A stretch of DNA of 64,000 nucleotides, from positions 10,722 to 74,721 of the forward strand of contig JXTB01000332.1 in NCBI GenBank assembly GCA_002914805.1, in the 5' to 3' direction. Below the pieces are notes generated by a model that was not told the origin of the DNA, ran no database searches, and was given only the letters and a program-made list of their open reading frames with translations. Of the stretch, positions 34,133 through 46,458 are shown piece by piece. The position numbers were made by a program, and so were the translations under genes. This DNA comes from Parasponia andersonii (taxonomy: Eukaryota; Streptophyta; Magnoliopsida; Rosales; Cannabaceae). The stretch's first letter is position 1. Each line of letters opens with the position of its first letter.

Positions 34133-34735
34133 TAAAATATCACTTTTTAAAAATCTTTGAAAAAAAGTATCATTTTAAAAGAAAAAAGTTCATAAATACC
34201 CTTTTTTAAACCATATTTTCATAAATATTCATTTTTTATTTTTATTTCATTAATATCCATTTTTATACTTTTTTTTAGAGAAATTTAGATCATCATTAGT
34301 TTACACATAAAATGTACACCATGATATATATATATATATTTTATGTAAATACCATAGTCTACATTTCATGAATAAAAATTACACTAAAAATTGGCACACA
34401 TTTTAAAATATGTACCGTTCATATTTTATACATGAAATGTGTACCTCATAGATAAATTTTACATTATAAATGTGGATAACTCATATTTTGCATATAAAAT
34501 GTTGACCTTAAAAATGGGTTATTTTTGAAAAAAAAATTAAAAACAAGTATTTTTTAAATTAGTTTTAAAAAACAGGTATTAGACATAATTTTCACTTTTT
34601 AAAATAGTTACTAATTACCAATGTACCGGTTACCAGTTATCAGTTATATACTAGTTATAAATACTATTGGTTACTAATTACTAGTGCTCAAAAATTAGTT
34701 ACCAGTTAGTATTTTAAAAAATGACCTTTTTTACA
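34133..34735. repeat. Copy of a dispersed AT-rich repeat
   Basis: It contains 'aaatatcactttttaaaaat', the block 'cataaatattcatttttta' with 'tttcattaatatccattttt', several 'acatgaaatgtgtacc'-like pieces and a 'ttaccagttatcagttata' block. The same blocks occur at 56,806-57,700 in a different order. An (AT)n run is at 34,326-34,340. Confidence 0.6.
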
Positions 34736-35112
34736 TGCAATTAAAGAAATTTAATTTGAACTAAATATATTAATGTGTATAATTTTTTTTAAAAATTTTA
34801 TTTCTAGGGAATTGTCATTTTTTGCCATCGAAAGATATATTTTATCACTTTGCCTCCACAAGCATAAAGTGTCAAAAAAAAAATCTATTAACAAAACTAA
34901 TGGAAGGGGCCATTTTAAAAACAATTTGAAAGTTTAAGGGGAATTTATGAAACTTTTCATAAAATAGAGTAAAATAAGACAATTTATATACATATGAGGA
35001 AGGCAGCTAAAAAAAAAAAAACACATATTATTTGGGATTCTAATGTAGTCTATCAACATTAGGTGTCTTCATAATCTTTGACCAAAAAAGCCAACCCTAC
35101 AGTGTTGTATGC
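34736..35112. other. AT-rich spacer before the minus-strand LINE
   Basis: Nothing recognisable. It ends at the T-run that marks the LINE 3' tail. Confidence 0.45.
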
Positions 35113-37804
35113 TTTTTTTTTTTTTAAAGAAAAGGATAGTTGTATTAAAAGTGTAAGTCATTTGCTATAAGATTGGTAATACAATTAGGAATTTTTTCAA
35201 ACCAAAACATAGAAGAGCTCAAAGAAGAGCTAAGCTTAGTGAGCGAATGAGCTACTCTATTCCCTGAACGATGAACAAAGTTGCAAGAACCACTTTCGTT
35301 AATACTCAACAGAGAAATAATCTGCAACAATGAGATCGGTTGCAGACAAATCGTTATTCTTGGTCTGAATTGCTCGGACATCATTAAAAAAGTCAATTTC
35401 CAAGATAGCGACAATGAACCCCGAGTCAATTGCAAAATAGAGACTTTCCCTCATAGCTAAAAGTTCAACATTATAAGAATCAAATAGCCTTTTCAGTTTC
35501 TTGCAGTAGGCCGCAAGGACTCGACCTATCTAGTCTCGGACAATAGCCTCTATCCCTATCCGCCTATGGTCCTCTGAAATTTTATCGTCAACATTAAGCT
35601 TTAAGGAGCCAACATCAAGAGCAGCCCAGTGCTCGCAGGAAGGACTAGGAGGCTTCATAGTCAGATCAATACGAAACGCGGCTTATTGGAACTCAAAAAG
35701 AGAAGAACTTGCAAAATCAACCCCTTTTAACAGTGGGTTCGAACAGGCTTCATGAGCAATCTTCTTACGTTCCCACCAAGAACACAGAAGGAGAGTGGAA
35801 AAGGATTTGAATTCTTTCTTTAAATTTTTTTTTGCTAAAAAATGAAGAAAATTCAAAACATTATCTCCTTGATGTTCCTTAATCAAATTCCACTAAGGGC
35901 TAAGCAACCAACCAGCTTCCGCATACTTATAAGAAAAGAGTGTATTAAATGGTGATTCTATCATATTTTTACCCCTGAGGCAAAGAATAGTTGTAGATAT
36001 ACCTCGCTTCACTAGTTGTATAATGCTAGGAAGATATTGTGGTAATACTTCTAAAAGAAAATTTTTGTTTCATTTGGGGTATTAAGACTCTAAACAAACA
36101 ACCACCAAGTTTTATCCTTCCTATCACATGACGATCCCACCTTTTTCCTTCTCTCTATAATGACTCGATAGCCTGATTTAACATTGTAAATCCCTTTTGA
36201 GTCATAATGCTGAAACCAAGAATCTTCACATGGCTCTCTTCCAAGAGGAATATGCAGAATATCAGGACGATCAATCTCCCAGAAAATGTTGTTAATCATA
36301 TCTTCATTCCATTGACAAGGGTGAGGAAGGATAATATCAACAACAGATCAGTCTTGACTAACTTCATTTGCTCTAGTGATAGGCTGAAAACAATGAAGGT
36401 GAGGTAGCCAGGGATCTCTACATAATCTGATGTTGTGATCATTGCCCACATGAGCTCAAATTCCTAGTTGTTGAGCTTCTCTACATCAAATGATACTTCT
36501 TCAAGTAAAAGAATGGGCATACCTAGGAGGAGCTTCCAAGAAATAATCATTTGGAAAGTACTTAACCTTGAGCACTCGAGTAATAAGAGAGTTAGGATAT
36601 TGAAGTAGACGCCACTCTTGCTTAGCTAATAAAGCTTGATTGAAAGCTTCAAAATCTCTATACCCCATACCTCTATCCTTTTTTGCCATGCAAAGTTTCT
36701 CTCATCTCCACCAGTAGATCTTTTTTGTCTTCTCATCACTACCCCACCAAAAGTGAGCAATAAGAGATTGAATCTTGTGATAAAGAATTGATGAGATTTG
36801 GAAGACAGAATTGATGGGATTTGGAAGACCCCATAGAGTATAAGTGGGAATCGCTGAGGTCGCCGCTTTTATCAAAATCTCATTCCCTCCCATTGGAAAA
36901 AGTTTACCTTTCTATTGTTGAAGCTTTTTCCAGACCTGATCTTTTATTTTCTGAAAAGCTTATTTTTTATTTCTTCTATCATCAAAGGCAATTTCAGGTA
37001 TTTTGAGTGCACAGAGGCAATTTCTAAACCCAAAGTACCAATGATAATACTTCGATCTTCATCCCTTGTATTAGAACTGAAGAAGAAGGTAGATGTGGTC
37101 GATTTCTGAAAGTTTACAACCTATCCCAGAGCAGATTCATAAATTTCCAGAATATTCTTGACAGTTACAACTTCTTCCATTTTATCTTTACGGAACACCA
37201 AGCTATCATCGGCAAAAAAAAAAAGATGGTTGATCTGAGGCCCATCTCTAAAACAAGCAATCCATGTGATATCACCTATCTATTGTGTGTAACACTGATT
37301 AAATTGGATAGATATTCTGCACACAAAAGGAACAGGTACGGAGAGAGTGGGCACCCTTGACATAGCCTCCTAGAAGGAAATACTATCCCTCTTAGAATGC
37401 TATTAATCAAAAAGGAGAAAGAAGATGTAGAGAAACAATCCTGAATAAACTTCCTCCACCCCTCATTGAACCATAATTTCTTCATGACCACATCAAGAAA
37501 TCTCTACTCCACATGGTCATAAGCTTTGCTCATGTCTAGTTTGACTCCCATCCAACCATTTTGGCCATTGTTTCTTTTCTTCATAGAGTGTAACGCCTCA
37601 TAAGTAATAAGCACATTGTCAGAGATTAATCTATTGGGAACGAAAGCCCTCTGTGTGTTAGAGATAACCACAGGAAGAACAGATTTTAACCTATTAGCCA
37701 AAATTTTAGTAATGATTTTGTAGATGATATTACATAAGCTGATAGGTATATAATCTGACACCTTCCTAGGTTTTTAATCTTAAGAATAAGCACAACATGC
37801 GTAT

Positions 37805-37930
37805 GATTAAGCTCATGTAGAGATAAGTTTTTACTTAGAATTTGAAGGCAAAGCTGAGTCACCCTGTGATTAAGCTTATGTAGAGAAAAGTTTTTATTTA
37901 GAACCTGAAGGCAAATCTGAGTCACCCTAT
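37805..37930 (-). repeat. In-frame 63-bp tandem duplication in LINE RT
   Basis: Units start at 37,805 and 37,868. Translated they give two related 21-residue blocks, 'VTQICLQVLNKNFSLHKLNH' and 'VTQLCLQILSKNLSLHELNH'. The duplication keeps frame and lies between RT fingers and palm, where family members have one copy. Confidence 0.88.
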
Positions 37931-38558
37931 CACCAGCAATACTCCAGTTCTTCTGATAAAAGATTGCCTGAAAACCATCAGGGCCTGGAGCTTTTGTTGG
38001 GCCTATTCCGAAGACCGCTGTCTTAATATCTTCATCCGTAAAAGGCATAAGTACCAAAGCATTTTGTTCATCAGTGACTCGAGATTCTAATCCAATAGTA
38101 GCCAAATTAATCTCAACTTCAGAAGGAGCATTAGTGGAAAAGATATGACGAAAATAATTCTCAACAACATCAATAATATCATCAATCTTGTCCTTCCATA
38201 TGCCAGTCCCATCTTCAATTCTACAGATAACATTCTTCTTTCTCTTTTGCATTGCTTTATTATGAAAGAATTTAGTATTGGCATCTCCTGCCTTAAGCCA
38301 CTCTGTTATAGCTCTTTATCGCCAGTAATGTTCCTCTAAAAGAGTCAAACTCTCTAGCTCAGAGTTATAATGCCTAATGAGGGAAATTATATTCTTAGAC
38401 TGAACTCCAACATAAAGCTGCTCAAGTTTCTTTCGTGTCATATTTATTTTCTTTAATAAGACACCAAGTGTGACGACGTTGGCATCTGGAAGGGTGACCC
38501 ATAAATTCCTAAAAAACACAGAGGAGCCTATTGTCGTCACGGACACAACAATCAATAT

Positions 38559-38663
38559 GGAATCCCAAGAGAAACTCCGCATATTAATATCCAAGTCATC
38601 CATCCATAGTAATACTAGGCCACCGCTCCTACCTTCGTCCATTGGGGAATCCCAAGAGAAACT
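38559..38663. repeat. 18-bp direct repeat in the LINE endonuclease
   Basis: The 18-mer 'ggaatcccaagagaaact' occurs exactly at 38,559-38,576 and 38,646-38,663, 87 bases apart. It sits around the rearranged part of the endonuclease, where the C-terminal half is missing. Confidence 0.85.
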
Positions 38664-38806
38664 TCAGTGAACTAGCCTTATTTCCCTAAAGTTTTAATCT
38701 CCGAGATAAAAACCAGTTTTGGAGAGCAATTGCGGATAAGCTTTTGGAGATTTTGGATTGCACTGGGACTCCCCAACCCCCGAGCATTCCAAACTAAAAC
38801 ATTCAT

Positions 38807-39120
38807 AGTGCATAGGAGGACAGAACGTAACTAATATCACTAACATAACCAAAAAGTATCTCTTCCTTAATGGATAAAGACCCTTCTCAACTCAAGAAAA
38901 GGATCCTCTTTGCTAAGCTGACTGCTAACCCGCAGAATCCACGGAGGGATAAAGGACAGAAAAGAAAACGTCCTCCAAGACACCTCACACCAAGGGGAAG
39001 ACCTCAAATACTCAAAAGTAGAAATCCAGAGAGACTGAAGGAGAGTTTTACTACTAAAGGATCTCAAATCCTCTTGAGATTTGCTTCAGTTTTTCTACTC
39101 AAACAGCTGTTAAGTGATTG
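38807..39120 (-). other. Probable LINE sequence upstream of ORF2
   Basis: The stretch upstream of the ORF2 ATG is less AT-rich than the flank beyond 39,120 and may be the ORF1-ORF2 junction. I could not recognise ORF1 domains. The 5' end of the element is therefore undefined. Confidence 0.35.
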
Positions 39121-41580
39121 AGTGTGGTTTGCAGTGCATATACTTATTATAATTCATATGAATTTCTAAATATTTTATTTACATATTTTTATAAGTTCAA
39201 ATTTTAATAGATATCCAGATCGAGTCTTACATGTATCATACCATATATTCTGAATGGGTCAGATTTCAATAGTGATTTCGATATTTACTTATCAATAGTT
39301 ATAAAAATTTTGATAGTTAGATATAAATTTAACAATTATGTTTGAGTAGTTAATTAGTTAAAAAAAAAAGTTAATAAAAAGATTTAGAATATTTATTATT
39401 TATTTTATCTATCAGTAGTTATTTTTATATAGTTTAATTGGTTCCTTAATATAATTCTTTTAACACGGTTAACGTTTCGTTAAAGTTAATTGTCCATTTT
39501 CTAAAGACTGTTGACTTTTTTTTTAAAAGGGAAACACTATTACGTAAGAGAATTTTTTTTTTCCCCTTTTCATTGATTTACTTTTCAATTTCATTCAAGA
39601 TGTGTAAATTGATTTATTTGTTTTGGTTAGATCGACTTCACCTTTTTCAAATTAAAACTACGGACTACTCCTTTTTCCCTTATTGCTCTGGTTTTTTTTT
39701 TTGCCCCTCAAAAACTGATTGGCTTTCCTACTTGATTGCCTGTGAGAAGGTCAATCATATATCATTGTTGACTAATGCGAATTAAAGCGAAAATTAATAA
39801 TAAATCTTGTACAAGACCAAACATTTCAGCCACTAAACTTGATTTTCTGATTTTTGTTCTTAGTTTTCCTTTTCTAGTCGCATGAAATTTCCATTGCTTC
39901 TTCATTTTTTATTCTCAATGGATTCTTATTATATTAAAAAAAAAAATTTCTCAATGGATCCAAATTGTCGCAAAAAAGTAAAAAAAAAAAAAAGAAAAAA
40001 AAAAAGACTACAACTGTGAGATGGTGGTCTTTTTATTTGGTACGAGAAAAAAAAAAAAATTCGAAGAAGGAAAGCCAAAACTTTTAAAGTCTTCATTCCC
40101 TTAGTAAGTGATATACTTACGTGCAAACTGTTGTATTATAAATGCAAAGTTCGGATGCTTTACGTTCCTAATTATGGTATATAGTAGGCTTTCACATACA
40201 ATGGCTTTGTTTTTAATATATAGGAACGTTAAAAGTTAATATTAGCGGTGGATATATTTTGGAGAATATTATTACTCAAAACAAAAGAGCTTCAATTATA
40301 GTACAAATATAAAAATTATAATTTCAAACTCTTTAAAGAAAAGAAATAAAAAATAGATCACAAATACGAGAACACTAAGACTTATAAATTATTATAATTC
40401 TCAAATAAAAAAGATAATAAGAGGTCACCAGAAAATTGTTACCTTCAAAATTTGCTCTTAGATTTCATTTTTAGCAAAATAGAAATAATTAGAACTAGCG
40501 TTAATACCAAAATGAATGGAATATAGGAATAAGAATGAAAATACTAGGAATTAATTATAGAATGGGAGTGGGAAAAAAAAAAAAAAGAGAGAAAACTATG
40601 GAAAGGGATTGAAACAAAATAAAAAGGTCCAATTACTTGATGATTAAAACTTTAATAATGTTCATATTAGTTTCAAATTTAAATTAATTAACTCCAATTA
40701 CACCTTTTCTTTTGAATTTTATTTTCAACAAAATAATTATTACGCATTCTTAAACGAGGAATTCAGATACATTAGAACTACTATAATGCCTTATTTGTTG
40801 GTGAAACAGGATTCTCACTCAATAATACCTTATAAAAAGATCTTAATTGTCATGTTACTGAAATTCAATCGTGGCCGAATGTTTTCGAACACTATTGAGT
40901 ACAAAACAAGAGAAAAAAAAATTACTTTTTAAAACTGTTATGACTACTGCTTTCAAAAAAAAAAAAAAAAAAAAAAATCTGTACTGTGACTACAACAATG
41001 TGCGAATTGTGAAACTAGAAAAGAAGTCATTTGTCCAAAACAAAAATAAAATAAAATGAAATGAAAGAAGAAATCTTTTTATTTATTTATTTATTTTATT
41101 TGGTTCTAATCTCTTTATTTATTTATTTATTTTATTTGATTCTTACTCTAATTCTCTCACTAAATAAGTTTCTGGCTCTGTCCTGCATTGAACGCCGTAC
41201 TTTCATCTTATAAAAAAAAAAACACAAATTATTTGTAGAACTATCAAAGATTGTTTCTAGACCATGCTAAATTTAACGAAGTCTCCTTTCAAAAAATAAA
41301 AAATAAAAAATAATGAAGTCTCTTTTAAAGGATTGTTGGTTTATGATTTTTTGAAAGATTGGTTTATGATTGATAATGATGAGAGTTAAGCTCGTAAAGA
41401 GTTTATGGATGAAGTTAGGGTTGTAAGAGTGGTAGGTTTATTCCAATGGATTAAACAATAAACAAAAGAAATTTCTGGGATCGTCATTGAGTGTTATCGA
41501 AGCAAATAAAATAACACTATAATGTATAAAAAAAAGAAAAAAGATAAAGGAGAATGGGGACGAAAAGACTAGCTGTGAAG
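39121..41580. other. AT-rich intergenic region
   Basis: No gene supported. It has long homopolymer runs (39,979-40,004; 40,956-40,977) and a near-exact 35-bp duplication around 41,078-41,145 built on 'tttatttatttatttattt'. Confidence 0.45.
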
Positions 41581-44400
41581 TTTTCTCTGTCTTTTTCTTT
41601 TATTTTCTTTCGTCTGATTATCTTATTCCACTGATTCGACTTGCCATTTTTAGAATGTGGAAAACGATAACATACTTGGCCACTTCAAACGATTAAAACC
41701 GATTAGTCGTTGGTCTATGTTAGTTATATTCATCTTGGCCCCCAACAACTCGTTGTCATGTGTCAGAAACGAAACTGACAATCACTTAAAACGACAGGTC
41801 GTTAGCTGTAACTAAAACATCCAAGAGCATAACTGATCATTATATTGGAACGAGATGGGTAAGAGGTTTATACAGTATATACCACGCATTTCTTATGGGA
41901 CGCTGTTATTCCTCTTTTCGCCTGTAATTCTATTTTTTATAATTATTTTTTCTCTGTGATATTTTCTTTATTATGGATTATTGTTTTATTGCGTTTTTGT
42001 CTTTTCTTTTTGTCTAGCATTGTTTCATCTTCTAATTTTATTTTTTATAATTATTTTTTCTTTGTGATTTGATTCTTCCTATCATTGTTTTCTTAAAGTT
42101 TATCTTTCTTTATCTATCACAAATAGCTGCTAGTATTTTTTTTTTCTGGTTCTATTTTCCTCTGTTGTAAGAGAGTTTATTGATTATATGTTTGTGTGTA
42201 TGCTTTAGATTTGTTGGTTTTTAGACTGTTAATATGGGCTAATGAGTCTATTAATTTTGGGTTTTATGGTTTTTGGGCTGGGTTTTGTTTTCCATTTACT
42301 TTGATTGGACTTTTTGTTGTAATTCATGAAAAAATATAGGTATATAGATGTGTGTATATATATATATATATATATGTATGTATATAAATATATACCTATT
42401 TCTAGAGATTTCATCTTTATCGTTTTACATTCGTAGGCTATTCTCTGGAGTATTTTTGAGTCTCTCTATTTTTTTTTTGTTCTTTTTTTTTGGCTTTGAT
42501 ATTTATTATTTGTTTAAGATTTTTTATGCTAATCATAACTTCTGTTTTCTTTATTAATGCTCTATCCTTTCGTATTTATGGTCTTAGTATTGTATATATA
42601 CTTTAATTAAAAAGAGATTAGAACAACGAGGAAATTTCTATTTTTTTTAATTTAAACATATTTTTTGAGGCTTTTTTTATATGTTAGGAAAGTAATATTG
42701 GGATTTAAAAAAAATATTTAGTTTATTATGTGTTCCATTGAGCTATTGCCACCTGTTTAATTTTAGTTCAGTAAATCTTATATATTTTTTTGATGTTGTT
42801 TGATTATGTATCTATATATACCCTATTTTCTATCTGTGCTCATCACATTTTACCTTTCTTTATCATGCTCCTTGTCTATAGTTTACTATAATCAGTGTTA
42901 CCTTCTTTCACTGTATCCACTGTGTTTACCCGTTTTATGTGCTCTACTTACAATCTGTACTATGTTAAGAGTTGGTTGCAAGAGCTGTCTTTCTGTGAAG
43001 CGTTTCAAGTATTACATATATTTATTATATTTTGATCTCTATCCTCATTCATGTCTTCTTTCTTCAACTTATATCTGTATTTTGTTCTTTTGTTGATTAA
43101 TGTCTGCTTCCTACATTAATGATACAGTATTGATGCATTCATTTCGTTACTATTATACTCAATATCATAAATTGCTGGAATATTTTATTAAATTCTCTTA
43201 TGCTCAAATTTAGTTTCATTTGTTATATCCTTCATTAATATACATTATTCATGTTGCATTTAGTATATGCAAGCATTTATGTCCTTCTTTCTGAATTGGA
43301 TATGGTAAAAGGTAGTTGTGTCTATTCTGTTGCCTCTCTTTGTTTGATATATTTCTTTTCTTTGCTTTATTTTTGAGTTGTCTTCCCTGGTTTTTTTCTT
43401 CTTTTTTTACCCTTCATTTTGTGACTTTTAAAAAAAAAAAATTCATGTCATTCAATGTTCCTTCCTTCTGTCTTCCCCCTTCCACTTTTTTACTTAGTTC
43501 TGTTCTGGTCTCTTCCAACTCTGCTTTATAATTTCATACGTTTGGCAATGGTGAGTATTTTTTTTGGATCATGTAGAGTAATGCGCTAACTACCTAAAGA
43601 TTGTTGTGTCTAATAGTATCTATTATTATATAGTAAACTTAGTTTGTTGTTAAAGAGTAGTTTCATAGTATTTGTATTCAAGGTAGAGTTGGTTGTCGGG
43701 TTAGAGCTCCTTCAGTAACTTTCTTTCGATTTTAGTTTTCAAATTCTTTAGAACAAGTTGAGGACATTATTGTTGTAGATGAACAGTTCCTATATTTTAT
43801 TATGTTTTCTTTTCTTGGGATTCAATGGTTTTTATATGGCTCCACAATTATGCTTATGCCTTTTAAATTCAACTGTAGCCATTCTGTGGATGTGGTTCTT
43901 AAGTCTTTTCATTGTCAATGTTTGTGATTTTATCCAAGGAACCCTCAGATAGATGCTTGATTTAAGTGATTTTAGTGGGGATTTTTTTGGTTATTTGCTT
44001 AGGTTTTATCTCTTGTTTGCTGCCCCTGATACTCTTCACTCTTGCTTTCTTCTCCAAAGATCTTCTTTTCTCTTCTCTCTGAACTTGATGCTCTTTTCTT
44101 TTTCTTCAGTTAGATGCTTCCTCACTTCCTCTATTTTCATTTGATTATTATCTTTTGACATCGTCGTTTCCTCTCTTCTTTCCTTGGATTTGTTTTAAAC
44201 TCTTAGTTTCTCTCATTTTCCTTTGGGGGCGTGATTTTTCTTTGTTCTAGCTATTATTCACTTAGTAGTTTTTCGATAGTCTTAGGCTAATATTCTTATG
44301 ATCCTTTTGCTGTTACTTAAGTGGTATAATATATATGGCAAGTTTTCTGTCATACTAATAATGTTCTTGGTGTTTATCTAATTGCTAGAAATATATATTT
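41581..44400. other. T-rich non-coding block with strong strand skew
   Basis: The plus strand is dominated by T, with many 'ttctttt' and 'tctttct' runs, and is visibly poor in A, over almost 3 kb. ORFs inside (for example 43,316-43,531 and 43,953-44,144) are rich in Phe, Leu and Ser because of the bias and show no domain. It contains a TA microsatellite (42,355-42,375) flanked by the 11-bp inverted repeat ATAGGTATATA (42,336-42,346) / TATATACCTAT (42,389-42,399). The nature of the block is unknown; a decayed intron-rich or UTR-like captured sequence is one possibility. Confidence 0.45.
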
Positions 44401-44815
44401 TTACATGATGAGAAAATGATTTCTTAGGTAGTTGGATAAACACTTGGCGATACATTATCTTATAAACTTGCTACATATAGATAATATTATTAAATATCTG
44501 AGCCAAATATCGTATGTATATTTATGTATTAAATTAGCTATATTTATCCAGCTATTATTATATAATTATAATACATACATATATATATATATACATATAA
44601 TCATTGGTGAACAACTTTATTGCCTTGATTGACAAAGAAAGAGATGAAGGCTTTAGTACGAAGAAAAATATGAGAAGAAGCAGAATAGATTGTAATTACT
44701 ATTGTTGTAAAATTATCATATTATTGTGAAATTGATAGATTAATTTTACTCCTATGATGTATTCAAATTTATTCTACATGTGATGTAATACCTTGTTCAT
44801 ATAGATAATATTTTT

Positions 44816-45489
44816 ATTCTTATTTGTTTTTTTCCAACTGTAACAATTTTAGATGATAAAATAAAAGTGTGATTACGATAAATCCCATGACATATATGTA
44901 GAATATAGAATTTTTATTGAAAAATGCCAGGTAATGTTACAAATATAGGAAATTTATAAACATAATCTTAACATTACCACAATATATTAGATACATAATA
45001 CAAATTTATAAACTTAACGATTTAAATTAATTTTATACTTCACTTTTATCTACAATCACTAGATTGTACATAACACTTAATTTCATTTATTTAAAAAAAA
45101 AAATAAGAGAGAGAGAGAGAGTACAAAACAATTTTAACAGTATTATTCTTATTTATTTTTTGCCCAACTGTATTTTAGATGATAAAATGAAAGTGTGACT
45201 ATGATAAATCTTATGGCATATATGTAGAACATAGAATTTTTATTAAAAAAAAAACACCAGGAAATGTTACAAATATAGGAAATTTATAAATATATTCTTA
45301 AAATTACCATAGTATATTAGATACATAATACAAATTTATAAACTTAATGATTTAAATTAATTTTATACTTCACTTTTATCCACTATCATTAGAGTGTATA
45401 TAAAACTTAATTTCATTTATTAAAAAATAAATAGAAACAAAATAAGAGAGAGAGAGAGAGAGAGAGAACAAAACAATATTAACAGTATA
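44816..45489. repeat. 329-bp tandem duplication
   Basis: Two units (44,816-45,144 and 45,145-about 45,489) share long near-identical stretches, for example 'aatgttacaaatataggaaa' and 'attagatacataatacaaat', and each ends with a (GA)n microsatellite (45,107-45,121; about 45,446-45,468). They differ by scattered substitutions and small indels. It lies about 1 kb upstream of the Helitron ORF and could belong to the Helitron's 5' part. Confidence 0.88.
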
Positions 45490-46458
45490 ACAAAAAAAAA
45501 TAATATCACTACCATTAAGGGATTTTGCATAACTAACATAAATCAATAGATTAAGTCACTTATTAGGTTAATTATAAAAAAAGACTAAAATGCAAAAATT
45601 CCTAATCACATACATTATAGAATAAACTTTAGTATAAAATTTTATTTTGACAAAATAAATAAGCTCATATTCTTGTCTTAAAAAAAATAAATCCATACTT
45701 TTGTTTAAGAGTAAGAAAAATAACTCTAAGGAAGAATCTTATTAAAGTTTAAAAAAATTAATCAAATTAAAATAAATATAAAACTTATGACTAAATCAGA
45801 AAAACATTAATATGTACTTATTAAAAGAAAATAAAAAAAAAACTAGGCAATTAAGAACAAAAACTAACAAAAAAAAATGCTATAGTTAAAAATATTAGTG
45901 ATATAAAAATTGAAACAAAAAAAGAGCATAATTCTTATCTAAAATTTAAATATCTATAAAGTATATAAGTGAAAACTAAAAAATTTTAATTTTTTAAAAA
46001 AAACAAAGATCTTAAATTTATATTATATGAAGAAATAATAAACAATAGTAAATAATAAAAATTAAAGTGCATATTTGCGGTATATTTTTCTCAAAAATCT
46101 CATATTTTAAAAAAGAAACTTATAAAACATATTTAAAAATATTGATGTATAGATAATACTACAACAATAATATCGAAAATAATAAAGATAGTATTATAAT
46201 ATAATATCAAAAACTTATAAACAAAAATATTTTAAATAGCCCTAACATAGTAAAGTCAAAGTATTAATAAAACTAATTATCCAAAATTAAATTTATCTAA
46301 TTTAAATAAACGAATTTAACAAGTAACAAAAATAAACCAATTACGAAAAAAAAAACATGATAAATAAAATTCTATAACTATTCTATAATATTTGAATAAA
46401 AATTGTTAATACAATAATATTTTTTTTTATTTTTGACAGCTCAATAAATAATAGGACA
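45490..46458. other. A-rich non-coding stretch upstream of the Helitron ORF
   Basis: Very A-rich on the plus strand with no ORF. It probably holds the Helitron 5' region, but I did not find a convincing TC-type terminus. Confidence 0.4.

Larger units (their letters stand above)
35113..38806 (-). mobile_element. LINE (L1 type) ORF2 with endonuclease, RT and RNase H, decayed
   Basis: ORF2 begins with an ATG at 38,804-38,806 and 'MNVLVWNARGLGSPSA', the start of the apurinic-type endonuclease; its Glu is in 'VFISEIKT', followed by 'GRSGGLVLLW' (38,605-38,635). The endonuclease C-terminus is missing: the frame runs soon into 'EQLYVGVQSKNIISLIRH' and the RT entrance 'FGIGPTKAPGPDGFQAIFYQ' (about 37,960-38,020). 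RT continues with '[20 protein letters not shown]', 'KLDMSKAYD', 'GCPLSPYLFLLCAEYLS' and 'FADDSLVFR' (near 37,200). The thumb ('WGLPNPINSVFQISS') and an RNase H-like tail (35,145-35,500) follow, and the element ends in a T13 tract at 35,113-35,125, the 3' poly(A). The catalytic FADD is kept, but many stops and shifts remain. A 63-bp duplication sits in the RT region. Confidence 0.85.

Noticed and set aside
41078..41145. CRISPR-like spaced repeat from repeated 'tttatttattta' words
   Set aside because: It is a simple-sequence duplication in plant DNA without unique spacers.
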